A stretch of DNA of 64,000 bases from Flavobacterium indicum GPTSA100-9 = DSM 17447 (GCF_000455605.1 NC_017025.1:1736001-1800000), one strand, 5' to 3'; numbered from the stretch's first letter, positions 19,105-28,619 are shown. Program-made: numbers and translations. The notes: generated by a model from the letters alone, not told the origin.

Positions 19105-20508
19105 ATGAAACAACTTTTACTTTTTTTAGGCAGTTTAAGTTTTGGTCTAACCACCACTGCACAATGTTACCAAAACCTACAATTTGGAGGTGGACATACT
19201 ATAGGCGAAAGTAGCAACGGCACCTTATGGGGTTGGGGATATGGAGGATATGGAGAATTAGGTACCACCAATGATACAGAACCTTTACCTGTGCAAGTGA
19301 GTACCGCTACCGATTGGAACCGCTTCTACCTAGGAGGCAAAACTACTTTTGCTATTAAAGACAACGGCACTTTGTGGGGCTGTGGTAGCAATTACAAAGG
19401 AATTTTAGGTCTTAATACCTCCACACAAACCTTTAGTACTTTTCAACCCATCACTGCCGCAACCAATTGGTTAAAAATTTCACCTACCCAATATTATACC
19501 CTTGCTTTAAAAACCGATGGGACCCTTTGGGGATGGGGCATGAACAATTACTACCAATTGGGCTTTGCCCCAGCCATAGAACAACAAATGACTCCTGTAC
19601 AAATTGGAACCGATACCGATTGGGTAGACCTTTCTAGTGGAACCAGTGGAACCAATTTTGCCATCAAAGCAGACGGAACCATTTGGGGTTGGGGTTCAAA
19701 TTTACATAATCTATTACACTTTGGTTCTGATGTAACGTATTATACTACACCTACACTTGTTAACAGTCAAACCGATTGGGTGAAAATCAGTTCGGGGGGT
19801 ACCCAAATTTTAGCACAAAAAAGTGATGGCACCCTATGGTCCTGGGGAGCAGGACCGGCAATGGGAATTGGTACCAGCATCCCCACTACTACTACCGCCC
19901 AACAAATCAGCACCGATACGTGGAAGTATTTCACTACTGGGGTCAATACCTCTTTTGGAATCAAAAGCGACGGCACCCTATGGGGCTGGGGACGCAATTA
20001 CAACGGGCAAGTTGGTGATGGAACCACCATTGATCGCTATTATCCCGTACAACTCGGCTCGGCTACCAATTGGGACACCGTACAAGCGCGTGATTTTCAA
20101 ACATTCATGGCTACTAAAACAGACGGAACCGTGTGGTACTGGGGGATAAACTATTATGGTGAGTTTGGCAATGGAATGGATTATGATGCTACCTATTATT
20201 TAACTCCGCAACTCACTCCAGGCGTTTGTGCTGTGCCCTTAACCACACAAGGGTTTAATAAAATAACCGCCTTAGACCTCTACCCTAACCCGGCAAAACA
20301 AACCGTAACCATTGCTTACGATTTAAACGAACAACCCACCGACTTAATCGTTTACGACCTCTTTGGTAGAACCGTTTACCAACGTAACGTACACGGACTC
20401 ACCGGAAACAGAGAAATACCTTTAGAACAGCTTCAAGAAGGAATATACCTAGTAACCATACAAAACAAAAGCAAAATAATAATTCAAGAAAAATTGATAA
20501 AACAATAA
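19105..20508 (+). CDS. RCC1-repeat secreted protein with T9SS sorting domain, copy 3
   Basis: The third tandem copy, again 467 residues. I set the start at 19105 because it gives exactly the signal peptide of the other copies (MKQLLLFLGSLSFG); the longer frame from 19048 would translate spacer repeat. Variable patches include YGGYGE after the first WGWG, TQILAQ in place of LHILAQ, SWGAGPAMG, and WGRNYNG. The sorting domain at the C-terminus predicts export by the type IX system and surface attachment or release. Confidence 0.88.
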   Translation: MKQLLLFLGSLSFGLTTTAQCYQNLQFGGGHTIGESSNGTLWGWGYGGYGELGTTNDTEPLPVQVSTATDWNRFYLGGKTTFAIKDNGTLWGCGSNYKGILGLNTSTQTFSTFQPITAATNWLKISPTQYYTLALKTDGTLWGWGMNNYYQLGFAPAIEQQMTPVQIGTDTDWVDLSSGTSGTNFAIKADGTIWGWGSNLHNLLHFGSDVTYYTTPTLVNSQTDWVKISSGGTQILAQKSDGTLWSWGAGPAMGIGTSIPTTTTAQQISTDTWKYFTTGVNTSFGIKSDGTLWGWGRNYNGQVGDGTTIDRYYPVQLGSATNWDTVQARDFQTFMATKTDGTVWYWGINYYGEFGNGMDYDATYYLTPQLTPGVCAVPLTTQGFNKITALDLYPNPAKQTVTIAYDLNEQPTDLIVYDLFGRTVYQRNVHGLTGNREIPLEQLQEGIYLVTIQNKSKIIIQEKLIKQ

Positions 20509-20880
20509 GGGATTTGAGGATTTGAAATTAGAAGTTAGAAACTGAAACCTGGCTTTTGGTTGTTGGTTGTTGGTTGGTGGTTGATGGTTTCTTAATTTAG
20601 AATTTAGAAGGCAGAATTTAGAATTTAGAATTTAGAAGTAGAATTTAGAAATTAGAATTTTGAAAGATAGAAAGATTGAAAAATTGAAAAATTGAATGTT
20701 AAACTTGAAACCTGACTTTTGGTTGTTGGTTGTTGGTTGTTGGTTGGTGGTTGATGGTTTCTTAATTTAGAATTTAGAAGTAGAATTTAGAAGGTAGAAT
20801 GTTGCATGTTAAACTTTAAACTTGAAACCTGAAATCAGAAGTTTGAATGTTGAACTTGAAACTTGAATACTGGTTGGTGG
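20509..20880. repeat. Low-complexity repeat tail downstream of RCC1 copy 3
   Basis: It begins like the RCC1 spacer (GGGATTTGAGGATTTGA) and continues with AATTTAGAA repeats and two copies of TTGGTTGTTGGTTGGTGG...ATGGTTTCTTAATTTAG. The latter are the reverse complement of the CAACCAACAACC motif found upstream of copies 2 and 3. No coding potential. Confidence 0.75.
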
Positions 20881-21110
20881 TAGTTTTAGTAAGCAGCTTT
20901 CAGCTAAATCTTGAACATCAATATTTACATTATCTGGTAGATAAGTCCATCCTTTTAATGTAGATTGAAAATCAATTATTTCTTCAAATGTTAAACACGA
21001 TTTAGAATTTCAATTTTCTCCCATTCAGGTTCTTTTATTTCAATTCTATTTTTAATATTGATGCTTTTTGTTGAGTCTCCTTTAATTGAATCATTTTAGT
21101 TTAAAAGATA
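20880..21110 (-). pseudogene. Fragment of an unidentified gene, frameshifted
   Basis: On the minus strand a coding-like stretch reads DSTKSINIKNRIEIKEPEW and continues to EKIEILNRV, then a stop. One base out of frame it continues as LTFEEIIDFQSTLKGWTYL and then PDNVNIDVQDLAESCLL before running into repeats. The continuity suggests one protein broken by a frameshift and truncated by the repeat region. The family is not recognised. Confidence 0.3.
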
Positions 21111-21514
21111 GTTCTCATCTGTTTTTTTGTAACAAGTTTAAACAAAAATGATAATTGAAATTTAAAGCAAATTATTTTTCATTATTTTCTATTTTCTTAT
21201 TGTTATTTGTCACACAAAAGTGACACACAACGTATTTATTTATGTTTGAAAGTAGTGTAATCGCTCTAATTTGAGTGCATATACGCTATTTTGTTGTTTT
21301 TCAAATATAAATACATTATTTCGATAACACTATTCATACATTTAAAAAATCTGGACAATAATAGAAAATTACTTTCTCTGTGTATTTAAAAGTAGAGGGT
21401 AAAAGTTGTTTTTAGTCCTTTGTTAACAGTAAAATTTTCCGTATATTCAAAAGTGTCATATTTGTTCTCCTACATGTGATGCAAAAAAAAACAAATACTT
21501 AGGTGGTTAAACAA
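21111..21514. other. Intergenic, nothing recognised
   Basis: About 400 bases of A/T-rich DNA. I see no open frame with coding character, RNA motif or repeat here. Confidence 0.5.
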
Positions 21515-21548
21515 AAAACCCTTTAAATACAAAGATTTAAAGGGTTTT
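21515..21548 (-). terminator. Terminator downstream of tRNA-Ser
   Basis: A 14-base-pair stem (AAAACCCTTTAAAT, 21515-21528, with 21535-21548), located 20 bases beyond the 3' end of the minus-strand tRNA. It ends in T residues on that strand. Confidence 0.8.
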
Positions 21549-21568
21549 GATTCAATTTGCTTTCCAGC

Positions 21569-21656
21569 TGGCGGAGGAAGAGGGATTCGAACCCCCGGAC
21601 CTGTTACAGTCAACAGTTTTCAAGACTGCCGCATTCGACCACTCTGCCATTCCTCC
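21569..21656 (-). tRNA. tRNA-Ser (anticodon UGA)
   Basis: The minus strand folds as a class II tRNA: the 7-base-pair acceptor GGAGGAA/TTCCTCC with discriminator G, an anticodon stem-loop CAGTCTTGAAAACTG with anticodon TGA (Ser, UCA codons), a long variable arm, and a T-arm with GGTTCGAATCC. The 3' CCA is encoded (21569-21571). Confidence 0.95.
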
Positions 21657-21701
21657 AATATCGTTGCGATATTAAATAAGTCGTTCAATAAGTAAATTTT
21701 G

Positions 21702-21732
21702 CGGAGAAAGAGGGAATTGTAACTCTTCTCTT
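21702..21732 (-). other. Decayed tRNA-Ser 3'-end-like sequence
   Basis: GCGGAGAAAGAGGGAATTG resembles the 3' end of the intact tRNA gene (GCGGAGGAAGAGGGATTCG), about 45 bases upstream of it and in the same orientation. Only the acceptor/T-arm part is similar. It may be a relic of an old integration or tRNA duplication. Confidence 0.35.
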
Positions 21733-21871
21733 ATGCGTTGATATATAAGGATTATATACTTTTTTCCTTTTTTAGGGTCTCGCTTTTGCTCCTCTATTTT
21801 GACTAGCAAATTTTCGAAATCTTACGAGTGCAAATATAATCAAATAAAACTTACATACAAGTATAATTTAA

Positions 21872-21903
21872 AAAAAGATGTTCAATTATTGAACATCTTT
21901 TTT
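21872..21903 (-). terminator. Terminator of the AbiE operon
   Basis: The palindrome GATGTTCAATTATTGAACATC with A/T runs on both sides starts 5 bases after the stop codon of the AbiEii-type gene on the minus strand. Confidence 0.85.
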
Positions 21904-21907
21904 CTTA

Positions 21908-22858
21908 TCATAATTTTTCAACCCATTTTCCGATTTCAGTAAGCAAATCATTAAAATCAGGTTGACCTTTATAATATAATTTTTTCGTTTTTTTATAGCG
22001 TTCTATGAATCGTTCCCTAAGTTCAGGGTTACTGAGTAAAAAAGCTTCATTTTCAGCAATAGGTATTTCATAGTCTTTGAGAGGAAAACGATTTGCTTTG
22101 TGTGTTTGATATTCTTCTTTACCAATAAATGCTTTTACCGCATCATTTTTTAACAAGCTATAGACATCATAGTATTGGCGCATCAAATTTTGTCTTTCTG
22201 TATTATCCTCTTGTTCTTGTCTGAACTTGGTTGCAATAGTCTGTAATTTTTCAACAAAAGTATAGCCAATGTGATAACAAGCAATATCTACAGCCCTATT
22301 ATCAATTATATCTACTTTTTGTTGTATTGCTTTTTCATACGCCCAAGATGATATTGTTTTTGGATTGTTGGGTGTTACAGTGTCAAATCCAACTTCCAAT
22401 AATATTCCTTCTTTAGCTCCATCAACGGGTTCTGTCAAAGTTTCATAATGCAACCGTATACCGCCACTACGGTATTGTCTTTTATCATCAAATTCTTCAT
22501 CTCTTATTATAGATATGATTCCATCTACTTTTATTTCTTTTGCCAACCCATCGTAAAAGTCTTTCCTTTTTTGAATATTTTTAGGCTTATTGTTGTTTGG
22601 ATTTTCATTTATTTCCATTTCAACAGGTGGCTTAATATGGATGTCTATGTCTTCGGAAAAACGGTGTATGATCCCATGTCCTTTGGATAATGAAGTCCCT
22701 CCTTTAAGTTCAAATTGAAACCCTTGTTTTTTTAGACCGTATAAAACATGCATAATCCAATAGTCTTTTTCAACAAGACCAGGCTCAATACTTAATCCTG
22801 CTCCTACAATACGAAGCAAATCACGGAAGTTTTTATGGTTATGTAAGTAATCAGGCAT
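21908..22858 (-). CDS. AbiEii/AbiGii-family nucleotidyltransferase toxin
   Basis: A 316-residue toxin of the AbiE type IV-class toxin-antitoxin/abortive-infection systems. The family has a DNA polymerase beta-like nucleotidyltransferase fold, and characterised members transfer nucleotides to tRNA. Visible motifs are KDYW (31-34), KGGTSLSKG (52-60) with the GG-S nucleotide-binding turn, and SEDIDIHI with the metal-binding Asp70/Asp72. It lies 1 base after the antitoxin gene, in the usual antitoxin-first order, and ends in a strong terminator. It borders a Gabija-like locus, so this is a defence block. Confidence 0.9.
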   Translation of the reverse strand: MPDYLHNHKNFRDLLRIVGAGLSIEPGLVEKDYWIMHVLYGLKKQGFQFELKGGTSLSKGHGIIHRFSEDIDIHIKPPVEMEINENPNNNKPKNIQKRKDFYDGLAKEIKVDGIISIIRDEEFDDKRQYRSGGIRLHYETLTEPVDGAKEGILLEVGFDTVTPNNPKTISSWAYEKAIQQKVDIIDNRAVDIACYHIGYTFVEKLQTIATKFRQEQEDNTERQNLMRQYYDVYSLLKNDAVKAFIGKEEYQTHKANRFPLKDYEIPIAENEAFLLSNPELRERFIERYKKTKKLYYKGQPDFNDLLTEIGKWVEKL

Positions 22859-22859
22859 A

Positions 22860-23435
22860 TTATACTGTGAAAACAGGCTCTAACATTTTTTTTGCTTTAA
22901 CACTACCATATTCTTGAAGTGATTTTTTTAGTTTACGAACATCCATTGTTCTTGCTTTGGAACGCACTTTTAATACTACTTCATTAGAGTCTTCAGCCAA
23001 TTGATCAAGGTTATTCAATAGGTCAACTAATAAAAATTCGGGAGTTGCTTTTAACGGGAAATGTGGTTTGACCCTAAATGAAAACATCATACCACCAAGA
23101 TTAAAATCTCCATGACGTTTATGGTTATAAACCGTTTTACCATTATATAATTGAGTAGTTCCTACTCCCAATGTATTATATGCATTTAAGGAAGTTACCA
23201 AAAAACGTTTGTCTTTAAGAAAAGAGCGCACCAATACTTCTTCTTCAGGAGGTGTCTCGCCAAAGACAGTTACTTCAGGATAATAGTATAACCCTTGAGA
23301 CAGTTTTTGTAAAGTGCCTTCCTGTACTAACTCATCCAAGTGACGGTCAACGGATTTTGACCACTTAGATAAATCAGCCCTACGGTATACTTTTCCTCTT
23401 TTTAAATGTTTTTTTAATTCCTGTAATTTATTCAT
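22860..23435 (-). CDS. AbiEi-type (DUF6088-like) antitoxin
   Basis: A 191-residue protein directly upstream of the AbiEii toxin gene. The N-terminal winged-helix region (LKKHLKRGKVYRRADLSKWSKSVDRHLDELVQEGTLQKLSQGLYYYP, residues 8-54) should bind the operon promoter and repress it. The C-terminal part (about 60-185) corresponds to the antitoxin domain of AbiEi/DUF6088 proteins. A TAACTTTG promoter box lies just before the ATG, so the message may be leaderless. Confidence 0.85.
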   Translation of the reverse strand: MNKLQELKKHLKRGKVYRRADLSKWSKSVDRHLDELVQEGTLQKLSQGLYYYPEVTVFGETPPEEEVLVRSFLKDKRFLVTSLNAYNTLGVGTTQLYNGKTVYNHKRHGDFNLGGMMFSFRVKPHFPLKATPEFLLVDLLNNLDQLAEDSNEVVLKVRSKARTMDVRKLKKSLQEYGSVKAKKMLEPVFTV

Positions 23436-23440
23436 AAGTA

Positions 23441-23448
23441 CAAAGTTA
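23441..23448 (-). promoter_or_regulatory. -7 promoter box of the AbiE operon
   Basis: On the minus strand TAACTTTG matches the Bacteroidota TAnnTTTG element and ends 6 bases before the antitoxin ATG, so transcription should start at or next to the start codon. The remaining 23449-23764 (upstream of gajA) is A/T-rich without a gene. Confidence 0.55.
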
Positions 23449-23764
23449 GCAAATAATATTTAATTGCATATATTTTTATTGAAAATTCATGCAATATTAT
23501 TTATTATAGTTCTTTTTAGACTTATTATCTTGTGGTGATATAAAATAAAAAATGATTAAGATTAGATATCTTAAATTTGAATAAGTTTTTTTTAAAAAAA
23601 TACTCCAAGTTTATTATGAGCGGAAATTCTTTACAAACAGAAATCGTTTCCTTATCTTGCACATAATAATTCTCATCATTTTCTCTTAAATGAATCAGAA
23701 ATTGTATGATATTTTCTTAAAGTTAATATTATTACCTAACTATCTAAAAAAACAACATCTATAT

Positions 23765-25915
23765 ATGAAAATCGACTTCATTGAAATTAGAAATTTCAGA
23801 AAGCTTCAATCTTGTAAAATTGATTTCTCAGAAGAAGAGACAATTTTTGTAGGCGCTAATAATAGTGGTAAAACAACTGCTATGGATGCATTAATTATAT
23901 TCCTGAAAACAAAAATTTTCAAAACTCAAGACTTCACATTAAACAATTGGAAAGAGTTAAATAAAATTGCCGAAAATTGGGTTAGTGATGAAGAATTGAC
24001 AGAAGAAAAACAATCAATTAAAATATTAGAAAACTATCTACCTACATTAGACGTTTGGATTCAAGTCGAAGATAGCGAGCTACACTATGTTAGCCACATT
24101 ATACCGACGTTAGATTGGAAAGGAGGATTACTTGGGATACGATTACGATATGAACCAAAAGAAATGATAGATTTGATTCAGGAATTTTCCACTACATATA
24201 ATAAAGCAAATTCATTACTAAGTGAAAAAGGCAAAAAATTTAAATTATGGCCAAAAACATTTTGGGATTTTTGTGAGAGGAAACTAAGTTCACATTTTAC
24301 AGTAAAAACATATTTACTTGACCCAGAAAAATCTACTGAAAGACAAGAATTATCTGAAAACAGTATAGCTTTAGATGGTGATGTTTTGAAAGGCCTAATC
24401 AGAATTGATATTATAAATGCGCAGCGTGGATTCAGCGATGCAAATTCAGAGCCTTCTGAAAACAAAAATGATAAAAAATTATCATCTCAATTAAGAGCAT
24501 ATTATGATAAACACTTAAATCCAACATTAGAACCAACAGAAAGTGATATAGATGCTTTAGAATCCATTAATACTGCACAAGATGCTTTTGATAAAAATTT
24601 AAAGGAAAGTTTTAAAACATCTCTTTCTGAACTCGAAAGTTTAAATTACCCTGGATTTGGAAACCCACAAATTCAACTTTCGACTCAAGTTTCTACTTCA
24701 GATGGTCTTCAACACGATTCAGCAGTTCAATATTATCTTGACGAGGGATTATCTCTACCAGAAAAATATAATGGATTAGGTTATCAAAATTTAATATCTA
24801 TCATATTTAAATTAATCAGATTTAGAGATGATTGGATGAGAGTGGGTAAAAATTCTATAAGTGAAGATGAAATAATTGAACCATTACATTTAGTTTTGAT
24901 TGAAGAACCAGAGGCACATCTACATACCCAAGTCCAACAAGTTTTTATAAAAAAAGCATATAGTGTTTTAAGGAATAACGGAAATTTAGAAGACAAGAAA
25001 GATTTTACGACTCAATTGGTTATAAGTACTCATTCAAGCTATCTCGCCCATCATAAGTTTATTAGTTTGAGATATTTTAAAAGAAATGTCTCTAACACTT
25101 TATCTACTTCTGAAGTAATAAATCTATCCACAACTTTTGGAACAGAAGATGAATCTACTAAATTCACAAAAAGATACTTAAACACTACACATAACGATAT
25201 ATTTTTTGCTGATGCTGTTATTTTAGTTGAGGGGCCGGCTGAAAGAATGCTCATTCCCCACTTTATAAAAAACTTTCATCCGTTATTGGATAATTGTTAT
25301 ATTACCATTTTAGAAATTGGAGGAAGTCATGCCCATAGATTGAAACCTTTAATTGAAACATTAGGAATAATATGTTTGGTTATAACAGATATTGATTCAG
25401 TTGACCCAAGTAATAATGGAAAAAAATGTCAACCAGAATTAGGTAAAAATTATAAAACAAATAATGATACTCTAAAAACATGGCATCCTCAAAAAGAACT
25501 TTTAGACGACTTATTGAACTTAACTTTTGATAAGAAGGTAAAATCTGACTTACCAATTCGAGTGGCATATCAAATTGACGTAGAGCTTGTTAATGAGGGA
25601 AGTAGTATTTATGCAAATCCTTACACATTTGAGGATTCATTGGTAATCGAGAATAAAGAAGGATTTAAATCAATCGATAAGCCAACAGGTCTTTTAAGAA
25701 AAATGGTTGATGCTTCAAAAAAGGATAATTTACAAGAATTTGTTAAAGAGACATATTCAATTATAACTGAACCTCAAAGCAAAAAGGCTGAATTTGCATT
25801 AGATGTATTGTATTTCGAAGACCCCAAAAACATAAATACTCCAGTATACATTAAAGAGGGATTAGAATGGGTTGAAGAGCAACTTAAAAGTAATAAACAA
25901 GGACTAAACTCATAA
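23765..25915 (+). CDS. GajA-like OLD-family ATPase/TOPRIM nuclease (Gabija defence)
   Basis: A 716-residue OLD-family endonuclease. In Gabija systems GajA nicks DNA when nucleotide levels fall. The N-terminal ABC-type ATPase has Walker A GANNSGKTT (residues 30-38) and Walker B VLIEEPEAHLH (about 376-386). The C-terminal TOPRIM domain shows ILVEGPAERMLIP (about 485-497) with the conserved Glu and the TDIDS (about 540) acidic motif. I use the ATG at 23765 because the family begins with a KIxxIxIxNFR strand; the in-frame ATG at 23690 adds 25 non-homologous-looking residues. The next gene starts 2 bases downstream. Confidence 0.87.
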   Translation: MKIDFIEIRNFRKLQSCKIDFSEEETIFVGANNSGKTTAMDALIIFLKTKIFKTQDFTLNNWKELNKIAENWVSDEELTEEKQSIKILENYLPTLDVWIQVEDSELHYVSHIIPTLDWKGGLLGIRLRYEPKEMIDLIQEFSTTYNKANSLLSEKGKKFKLWPKTFWDFCERKLSSHFTVKTYLLDPEKSTERQELSENSIALDGDVLKGLIRIDIINAQRGFSDANSEPSENKNDKKLSSQLRAYYDKHLNPTLEPTESDIDALESINTAQDAFDKNLKESFKTSLSELESLNYPGFGNPQIQLSTQVSTSDGLQHDSAVQYYLDEGLSLPEKYNGLGYQNLISIIFKLIRFRDDWMRVGKNSISEDEIIEPLHLVLIEEPEAHLHTQVQQVFIKKAYSVLRNNGNLEDKKDFTTQLVISTHSSYLAHHKFISLRYFKRNVSNTLSTSEVINLSTTFGTEDESTKFTKRYLNTTHNDIFFADAVILVEGPAERMLIPHFIKNFHPLLDNCYITILEIGGSHAHRLKPLIETLGIICLVITDIDSVDPSNNGKKCQPELGKNYKTNNDTLKTWHPQKELLDDLLNLTFDKKVKSDLPIRVAYQIDVELVNEGSSIYANPYTFEDSLVIENKEGFKSIDKPTGLLRKMVDASKKDNLQEFVKETYSIITEPQSKKAEFALDVLYFEDPKNINTPVYIKEGLEWVEEQLKSNKQGLNS

Positions 25916-25917
25916 GT

Positions 25918-27792
25918 ATGACTCAATATAACAACGACATAGATATTCATGTAGATAATGAGATTTACGAATGTATTGATCCAAATTCTCCTAAAAGTTT
26001 TTTTTTATTTGCTGGTGCGGGATCTGGAAAGACAAAGACTTTAATCAATGTACTTTCACGTTTTAAAGAACAACATGGAGCAAATTTTAAATTTCGGAAT
26101 AAAAAAATCGCGATTATAACTTATACTAATGCAGCAGCAGATGAAATTACTCGAAGATTAGAACACAATAGTATTTTTAGCGTAAGTACAATCCATAGTT
26201 TTTCTTGGGATTTAATTAAAAATTTCACTCCCGATATTAAGGTATGGATTAATAATAACTTAATTGTGGAAATTGCTGATCTAGAAGAACAACAATCTAA
26301 AAGCAGAGGAGTAAATAAAACATCTATAGGTAGGGCTAAGAAAATTGAATCAAAGAGGGAAAGATTAGCTTCATTAAGTAAAATTAAAAAATTCATCTAT
26401 AATCCTAATGGTGATAATATAACAAAGGATTCTCTAAATCATAGCGAGGTTATTTCAATTACTGCTAATTTTATCAAGTCAAAGACTTTGTTTAAACAGA
26501 TATTGTTAAATAAGTTCCCCGTTATTCTTATTGACGAAAGCCAAGATACCAAGAAAGAGTTAATTGATGCGCTGTTTGAACTTCAGAACCAGTATAAAGA
26601 AAAATTATCATTGGGTTTGTTTGGAGATACTATGCAAAGGATTTATGTTGACGGGAAAGAGAATTTAGGTGTTGGACTGCCAGCTGATTGGATACAACCT
26701 GCAAAAAAAATGAATCATCGTTCTAAAAAAAGAATAATTGATTTAATAAATAAAATCAGAAGTGAAATTGACGGTCAAGAACAACTCCCTAGGACAGAAA
26801 AAACAGATGGTGTAGTTAGATTATTTGCCGTATCTAGGGCGAAAAACAAATCAGAAGTAGAAAAACTTATTTGTCAAAAAATGAAGGAATGTACAGATGA
26901 TGAAAAATGGGAGAATGACGATACTGATGTAATGACACTTACTTTAGAACATCATATGGCAGCAAGAAGGATGGGATTTTCTACATTTTTTGACCCTCTT
27001 TATGCTGTTGATAAGATTAAAACAAGTTTATTAGACGGAACTTCAACGTCGATTAATTTATTTTCTAAAATAGTTTTACCTTTATATCAAGCACATATAA
27101 AAAACAATAAATTTGAAATTGCAAACATCGTAAAAAAGCATTCAGAATTAGTTAATAAACAAGCGCTTTTAAAAGAAGAAAATAAATTAAGCACATTCCA
27201 TTCAACAAATGAAAAAGTAAATGAATTACTATCTTTATGGATCGAGGGAAACCAACCTACTTTACTAGAAATATTAGAAAAGATTAATGAAGCTAATCTA
27301 TTTAAAACTCCATCAACCTTAAAATTAGTCTTAGCAAGAACAGGTGCTGAAGTGATTGAAAATGAGGAAGAATTAGATGAGGATGGTGATATTTTAGGAG
27401 CTTGGGAAGTTGCCCTAACTGCAAAGTTTTCTGAGATAATAGAATATAGCAAATACATAAATGAAGAATCTACTTTTGGTACACACCAAGGAGTTAAAGG
27501 ATTAGAATTTGACCGAGTAATGGTAATTATAGATGATGAAGAATCAAAAGGATTTATGTTCAGTTATGATAAATTGTTTGGAATAAAACCTTTAACTTCA
27601 ACCGATCAAAAGAACATTGATGAAGGTAAAGAAACTGGAATCGATAGAACATTGAGACTGTTTTATGTTGCATGTAGTAGAGCTAAAGAAAGCTTAGCAA
27701 TTGTCTCCTATACAGATACACCAGAAGAATTGAAGAAAAATATAATTAATTATGGTTGGTTTATTGATAACGAAGTAGAAATTATTAAATAG
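25918..27792 (+). CDS. GajB-like UvrD/PcrA-type helicase (Gabija defence)
   Basis: A 624-residue superfamily 1 helicase, partner of the preceding GajA-like protein. Motif I FAGAGSGKTKT (residues 31-41), motif Ia TYTNAAADEIT, motif II LIDESQDT (about 202-209), motif III LFGDTMQRIY, motif V GVKGLEF and motif VI RLFYVACSRAK are all visible, so it should be an active 3'-5' helicase/ATPase. In Gabija, GajB senses DNA ends and activates GajA. It is translationally coupled to gajA (2-base gap) and followed after 9 bases by a third gene. Confidence 0.88.
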   Translation: MTQYNNDIDIHVDNEIYECIDPNSPKSFFLFAGAGSGKTKTLINVLSRFKEQHGANFKFRNKKIAIITYTNAAADEITRRLEHNSIFSVSTIHSFSWDLIKNFTPDIKVWINNNLIVEIADLEEQQSKSRGVNKTSIGRAKKIESKRERLASLSKIKKFIYNPNGDNITKDSLNHSEVISITANFIKSKTLFKQILLNKFPVILIDESQDTKKELIDALFELQNQYKEKLSLGLFGDTMQRIYVDGKENLGVGLPADWIQPAKKMNHRSKKRIIDLINKIRSEIDGQEQLPRTEKTDGVVRLFAVSRAKNKSEVEKLICQKMKECTDDEKWENDDTDVMTLTLEHHMAARRMGFSTFFDPLYAVDKIKTSLLDGTSTSINLFSKIVLPLYQAHIKNNKFEIANIVKKHSELVNKQALLKEENKLSTFHSTNEKVNELLSLWIEGNQPTLLEILEKINEANLFKTPSTLKLVLARTGAEVIENEEELDEDGDILGAWEVALTAKFSEIIEYSKYINEESTFGTHQGVKGLEFDRVMVIIDDEESKGFMFSYDKLFGIKPLTSTDQKNIDEGKETGIDRTLRLFYVACSRAKESLAIVSYTDTPEELKKNIINYGWFIDNEVEIIK

Positions 27793-27801
27793 ATTCACAT
27801 A

Positions 27802-28485
27802 ATGATAGAACATCATAATTATTTTAAAGTACATCTACCTAAAAAAGAATATAAAGGTGAAAATGATAATGAACTTACTGAAATTCTTATGGAAGAATTC
27901 TATTTGCTTTCAGATGGAAAACTTACGGAAAGTTATACCTCAATCAATCCAAAGGATGATAAATTTGAAATTAGTCTTTACCCTTCAATCTTATATGCAG
28001 CTAATAAACTGAAACACTCTGAAAATGAAAAATTTCAGTTCATCAATAACTATCTTGACCATTCTTTTGTAGATTTTCTAACAAGATTTAGTCCGTTGTA
28101 TAAATCAACAAGCTTTATTGAATATCATTTACATTTCTATAAAGGTAATGACGAAGATTTTATTAAACATATCAAATATGAAATACTCTCAATAATAAGA
28201 AAGAGGAAAGAAGAGAACAATGATGCTGAAAGTGATTACAATAATCTAGAAGTAATAGTGACTGATTGGGTCAATTCAAAAATGAAAAAAGAAATCGATT
28301 ACAATACACAGATAAATAATGCTGAAAATGTCATTATTAACAATGGAAGTAAAATTAAAAATCAAAAAGTCTCACATAAATCACCAAAAGATAATTTGGC
28401 CAAATATGCTTTTTGGGTAACAGTTATTGGAATAATCATCTCAGTTATTATTGGATGGAAAGAGATTATAGAATTTTTTAAGTAA
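27802..28485 (+). CDS. Gabija-associated protein with C-terminal membrane anchor
   Basis: A 227-residue protein in the same operon as the GajA/GajB-like genes (9-base gap). Residues 1-165 look like a soluble alpha/beta domain (YFKVHLPKKEYKGENDNELTEIL...), a polar linker (ENVIINNGSKIKNQ) follows, and residues about 203-222 (YAFWVTVIGIIISVIIGW) form one membrane span near the C-terminus, giving a tail-anchored topology. Classical Gabija has two genes, so this may be an accessory or effector component. I recognise no family. Confidence 0.7.
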   Translation: MIEHHNYFKVHLPKKEYKGENDNELTEILMEEFYLLSDGKLTESYTSINPKDDKFEISLYPSILYAANKLKHSENEKFQFINNYLDHSFVDFLTRFSPLYKSTSFIEYHLHFYKGNDEDFIKHIKYEILSIIRKRKEENNDAESDYNNLEVIVTDWVNSKMKKEIDYNTQINNAENVIINNGSKIKNQKVSHKSPKDNLAKYAFWVTVIGIIISVIIGWKEIIEFFK

Positions 28486-28619
28486 TTGAAGGAATGAAAA
28501 ATGTTAATAATTTTCTTAATGATTTAAAAAGATATCTACTTTTGATATATGCTTTTTAATCATCAATTTTTATAAACTTACTTATCTTCTGGCGTGCTCT
28601 TCCTGATACAAACTGAACC

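Noticed and set aside
15987..20508. Diversity-generating retroelement acting on the RCC1 genes
   Set aside because: No reverse transcriptase or template repeat is nearby, and changes are not confined to adenine positions.
23690..23764. Longer N-terminus for the GajA-like protein
   Set aside because: The extra 25 residues are hydrophobic and Lys-rich and precede the conserved OLD-family first strand, so the ATG at 23765 fits better.
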